Assembly: GCA_947167745.1 (NCBI GenBank)
Contig: CAMVJE010000068.1
Coordinates: 1-7,528 of the forward strand
DNA: 7,528 nt
Direction: 5' to 3'
Origin: an uncultured Treponema sp.
Lineage (GTDB): Bacteria; Spirochaetota; Spirochaetia; Treponematales; Treponemataceae
The notes under the pieces are model-generated. The model did no database searches. It had not been told where the DNA came from and was given only the letters and a program-made list of their open reading frames with translations. Each line of letters starts with the position of its first letter. Position 1 is the stretch's first letter. Shown piece by piece: positions 6,256 through 7,528 of this stretch. The position numbers and the translations under genes are program-made.

Positions 6256-6294
6256 GGAAAAATTCTAGCATAAAATCAAGAATTTTTCCACGAA
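6251..6294. promoter_or_regulatory. 15-bp inverted repeat overlapping CARF promoter, candidate operator
   Basis: TTCATGGAAAAATTC (6251-6265) is mirrored by GAATTTTTCCACGAA (6280-6294). Fourteen of the 15 positions are complementary, with an uninterrupted 11-bp core, and the spacer is 14 bp. The left arm covers the CARF start codon, the expected transcription start and most of the -10; the right arm covers the -35. A dimer bound here would block RNA polymerase. Centre-to-centre distance is 29 bp, close to three helical turns. The binding protein is unknown; the operon's own sigma/HTH protein is one candidate. Confidence 0.65.
6262..6290 (-). promoter_or_regulatory. Promoter of the CARF operon, extended -10, probably leaderless
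   Basis: On the minus strand an extended -10, TGC-TAGAAT (6270-6262; TAGAAT matches 5 of 6 consensus bases), lies 17 bp from a weak -35 TGGAAA (6290-6285; 4 of 6). Six bases (TTTTCC) separate the -10 from the ATG at 6255, so the expected start of transcription falls on or beside the A of the start codon. The absence of a Shine-Dalgarno before this gene fits a leaderless message. A TTGACA (6303-6298) also lies upstream but is too far away (29 bp) to pair with this -10. Confidence 0.55.
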
Positions 6295-6308
6295 TCTGTC
6301 AACTTTCT

Positions 6309-6331
6309 CTAGCGTCGGGGCTAGTTATAAA
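6309..6331 (+). promoter_or_regulatory. Weak candidate promoter with small inverted repeat, upstream of membrane-protein gene
   Basis: TATAAA (6326-6331) could be the -10 for the gene at 6365, but no good -35 lies 16-18 bp upstream, so the call is tentative. Just before it, CTAGC (6309-6313) and GCTAG (6320-6324) form a perfect 5-bp inverted repeat with a 6-bp GC-rich spacer in otherwise AT-rich DNA. It lies in the -35/-10 spacer and could be a regulator site. Confidence 0.3.
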
Positions 6332-6364
6332 TAGATGTAATTATATTATAGGAGAAGGCAAACC

Positions 6365-7507
6365 ATGAAAAAGAACGCAAACAAAATCTTGCTTTCTGTC
6401 GCAGCAATAATCTGCGCAGGTATGGGAGTTATTACAGGACTTTCTGTCTATAACTCGGTTAAATTCAACACGCTTTCAAAGAAGATGGAAAATCTTGCCG
6501 CTGAAAAATTTATTTCGTTGCAAGGAGAAGGGGACGATCTTCGTTCGAGGAACTTCAAAAATGATTTCGTCGCAAGGGATGAACTTTCTGAACGCATCCG
6601 AGACGAGCTTTCTTTCAAGGGCTGGAAATTAGAATCAAAAGACTCAATTGAATGTGATGCGCCAAAAATCATCTACAAAGGGAATGTGGAAGGCACTTAC
6701 ACTTTGAACGGAGAGAATGCTGAACAATATTGTTACAGAAGTGAAAAATATTCCCTTCCAGAAACAAATAACGACGGAACTCGAAAAAGAGAATACACCC
6801 CAAAAACCGCAGAAGAACTTGAGCAAGTACGACTTACAGTTGTAAATGCAATTAACAATGTTCTGGAAGGAAAGGTTTCTCCTGTCCGTTTCAGAAAATC
6901 AGGCCGATTTACAAAAAATGAAAATGAGAATCTTGATAAAAACAAGGAATCTGAATATACAGACATTCAGGTTACGATAACAAGCGAACCAGATTTTGAC
7001 AAATTCATTCCGCAGGATTACAGATTCTACAAAAATGGGTTTGATGAGAACAGAAGTAACGCCCTGTTTTACACCCTGATACTTTGTTTTTACATAATCT
7101 GCTTTCTTTCGTATTTTCTTTCTTACAAGACAAAAAAATCTTTCATGGTAAAGCGGATTTTTGCGATTGTGGCTTTGGCAGGAATTTGCGTCTTTGTAAA
7201 ATTTGATTTTAATAAAATCTTTCCGATTTTCCTGCAGTTTCTCGTAATCGTCATTATTTTGGACTGGGCTCTGAAAATTCTTACAAAAAACAATTTCTCG
7301 CGCAGAACATTTTTTAATTTTCTCGGAACCATTACAGCTTTCCTCTGGTTATATGTTCCTTTTGCACATAACGGATATTTCTTTAGCAGATTCAATGAAA
7401 ATCAGACAGACTTTATTGTTGTAGTCTTCATTTTCTTAAGTTCGGTAATTACTTTCTGTATGCTCGCACAGAGCTGGCGAGTGATTCTGGATGAACGCCC
7501 TCAATAG
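6365..7507 (+). CDS. Six-helix membrane protein with large extracytoplasmic loop, function unknown
   Basis: A 380-residue protein. Residues 8-28 form a hydrophobic N-terminal helix (signal anchor or uncleaved signal). Residues about 32-230 are hydrophilic and should lie outside the cytoplasmic membrane if the first helix has the usual N-in orientation. Five further hydrophobic helices follow at about 233-253, 264-280, 285-306, 315-333 and 350-369, and the tail DERPQ is short. Two cysteines (Cys97, Cys123) in the soluble part could form a disulfide. The start is well supported by AGGAGAAGG (6350-6358), six bases before the ATG. It is transcribed away from the CARF operon across a 109-bp shared control region. 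I do not recognise the family. A link to the CARF system is possible, since some cyclic-nucleotide effectors are membrane proteins, but only proximity suggests it. Confidence 0.85.
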   Translation: MKKNANKILLSVAAIICAGMGVITGLSVYNSVKFNTLSKKMENLAAEKFISLQGEGDDLRSRNFKNDFVARDELSERIRDELSFKGWKLESKDSIECDAPKIIYKGNVEGTYTLNGENAEQYCYRSEKYSLPETNNDGTRKREYTPKTAEELEQVRLTVVNAINNVLEGKVSPVRFRKSGRFTKNENENLDKNKESEYTDIQVTITSEPDFDKFIPQDYRFYKNGFDENRSNALFYTLILCFYIICFLSYFLSYKTKKSFMVKRIFAIVALAGICVFVKFDFNKIFPIFLQFLVIVIILDWALKILTKNNFSRRTFFNFLGTITAFLWLYVPFAHNGYFFSRFNENQTDFIVVVFIFLSSVITFCMLAQSWRVILDERPQ

Positions 7508-7528
7508 GGTAATTATTTGTAGCACAGG

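Noticed and set aside
6298..6303. TTGACA on the minus strand as -35 of the CARF promoter.
   Set aside because: It is a perfect consensus but lies 29 bp from the TAGAAT -10; at 17 bp spacing the only -10 would be TTGATT with three mismatches.
1..7528. CRISPR array or cas genes expected beside a CARF protein.
   Set aside because: No regularly spaced direct repeats and no Cas1, Cas2, Cas10 or Cas7 signatures were found in the window; the rest of the genome cannot be judged.

Overview
The window is AT-rich DNA (estimated by eye at 35-40% G+C). Genes are tightly packed, the standard genetic code fits, and Shine-Dalgarno sites of the AGGAG type are clear. The overall style resembles a host-associated spirochaete such as Treponema, but this is an impression only: no marker gene fixes the taxon, and a low-GC Firmicute is not excluded. 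No rRNA, tRNA, CRISPR array or transposase gene was found. Two multigene cassettes converge on a shared terminator, and a separate membrane-protein gene follows on the right.

Left cassette (1-3777, plus strand). It starts with the tail of a coiled-coil gene cut by the window edge (2-256). Next come a 375-residue coiled-coil protein with a compact C-terminal alpha/beta-looking domain (253-1380), a 606-residue double AAA+ protein (1381-3201), and a 190-residue NrdG/PflA-type radical SAM protein (3205-3777). The AAA+ protein has a degenerate first domain and an intact ClpB-D2-like second domain. The genes overlap by 4 nt, abut with 0 nt, and are separated by 3 nt, so they are almost certainly co-transcribed and translationally coupled. 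I do not recognise this as a characterised system. The plausible reading is an ATP-driven remodelling machine with a coiled-coil partner and a radical SAM activase.

Right cassette (6255-3856, minus strand). In transcription order it encodes three proteins: a stand-alone CARF-like protein of the TM1812/DxTHG family (205 aa); a divergent sigma-70-like protein with a region-2-like segment and a region-4-like HTH (257 aa); and an Abi_2-family protein with an intact HEPN RNase motif R-x4-H (327 aa). Each junction is 12 nt. CARF domains normally sense cyclic oligoadenylate made by type III CRISPR systems, and HEPN domains are their usual RNase partners (Csx1/Csm6). Here sensor and RNase-like protein are on separate chains with a transcription-factor-like protein between them and no CRISPR locus in the window. 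This is the best candidate for an undescribed system: a nucleotide-signal-responsive, transcriptionally controlled abortive-infection module.

Control region (6256-6364). The CARF promoter has an extended -10 placed so that transcription should start at or next to the ATG, giving a leaderless mRNA. It is embedded in a 15-bp inverted repeat (14/15 matches) with arms covering the -10/start codon and the -35, which looks like an operator. The divergent plus-strand gene (6365-7507) encodes a six-helix membrane protein of unknown function with a large loop between helices 1 and 2. It has its own good RBS, and its link to the CARF operon is unproven.
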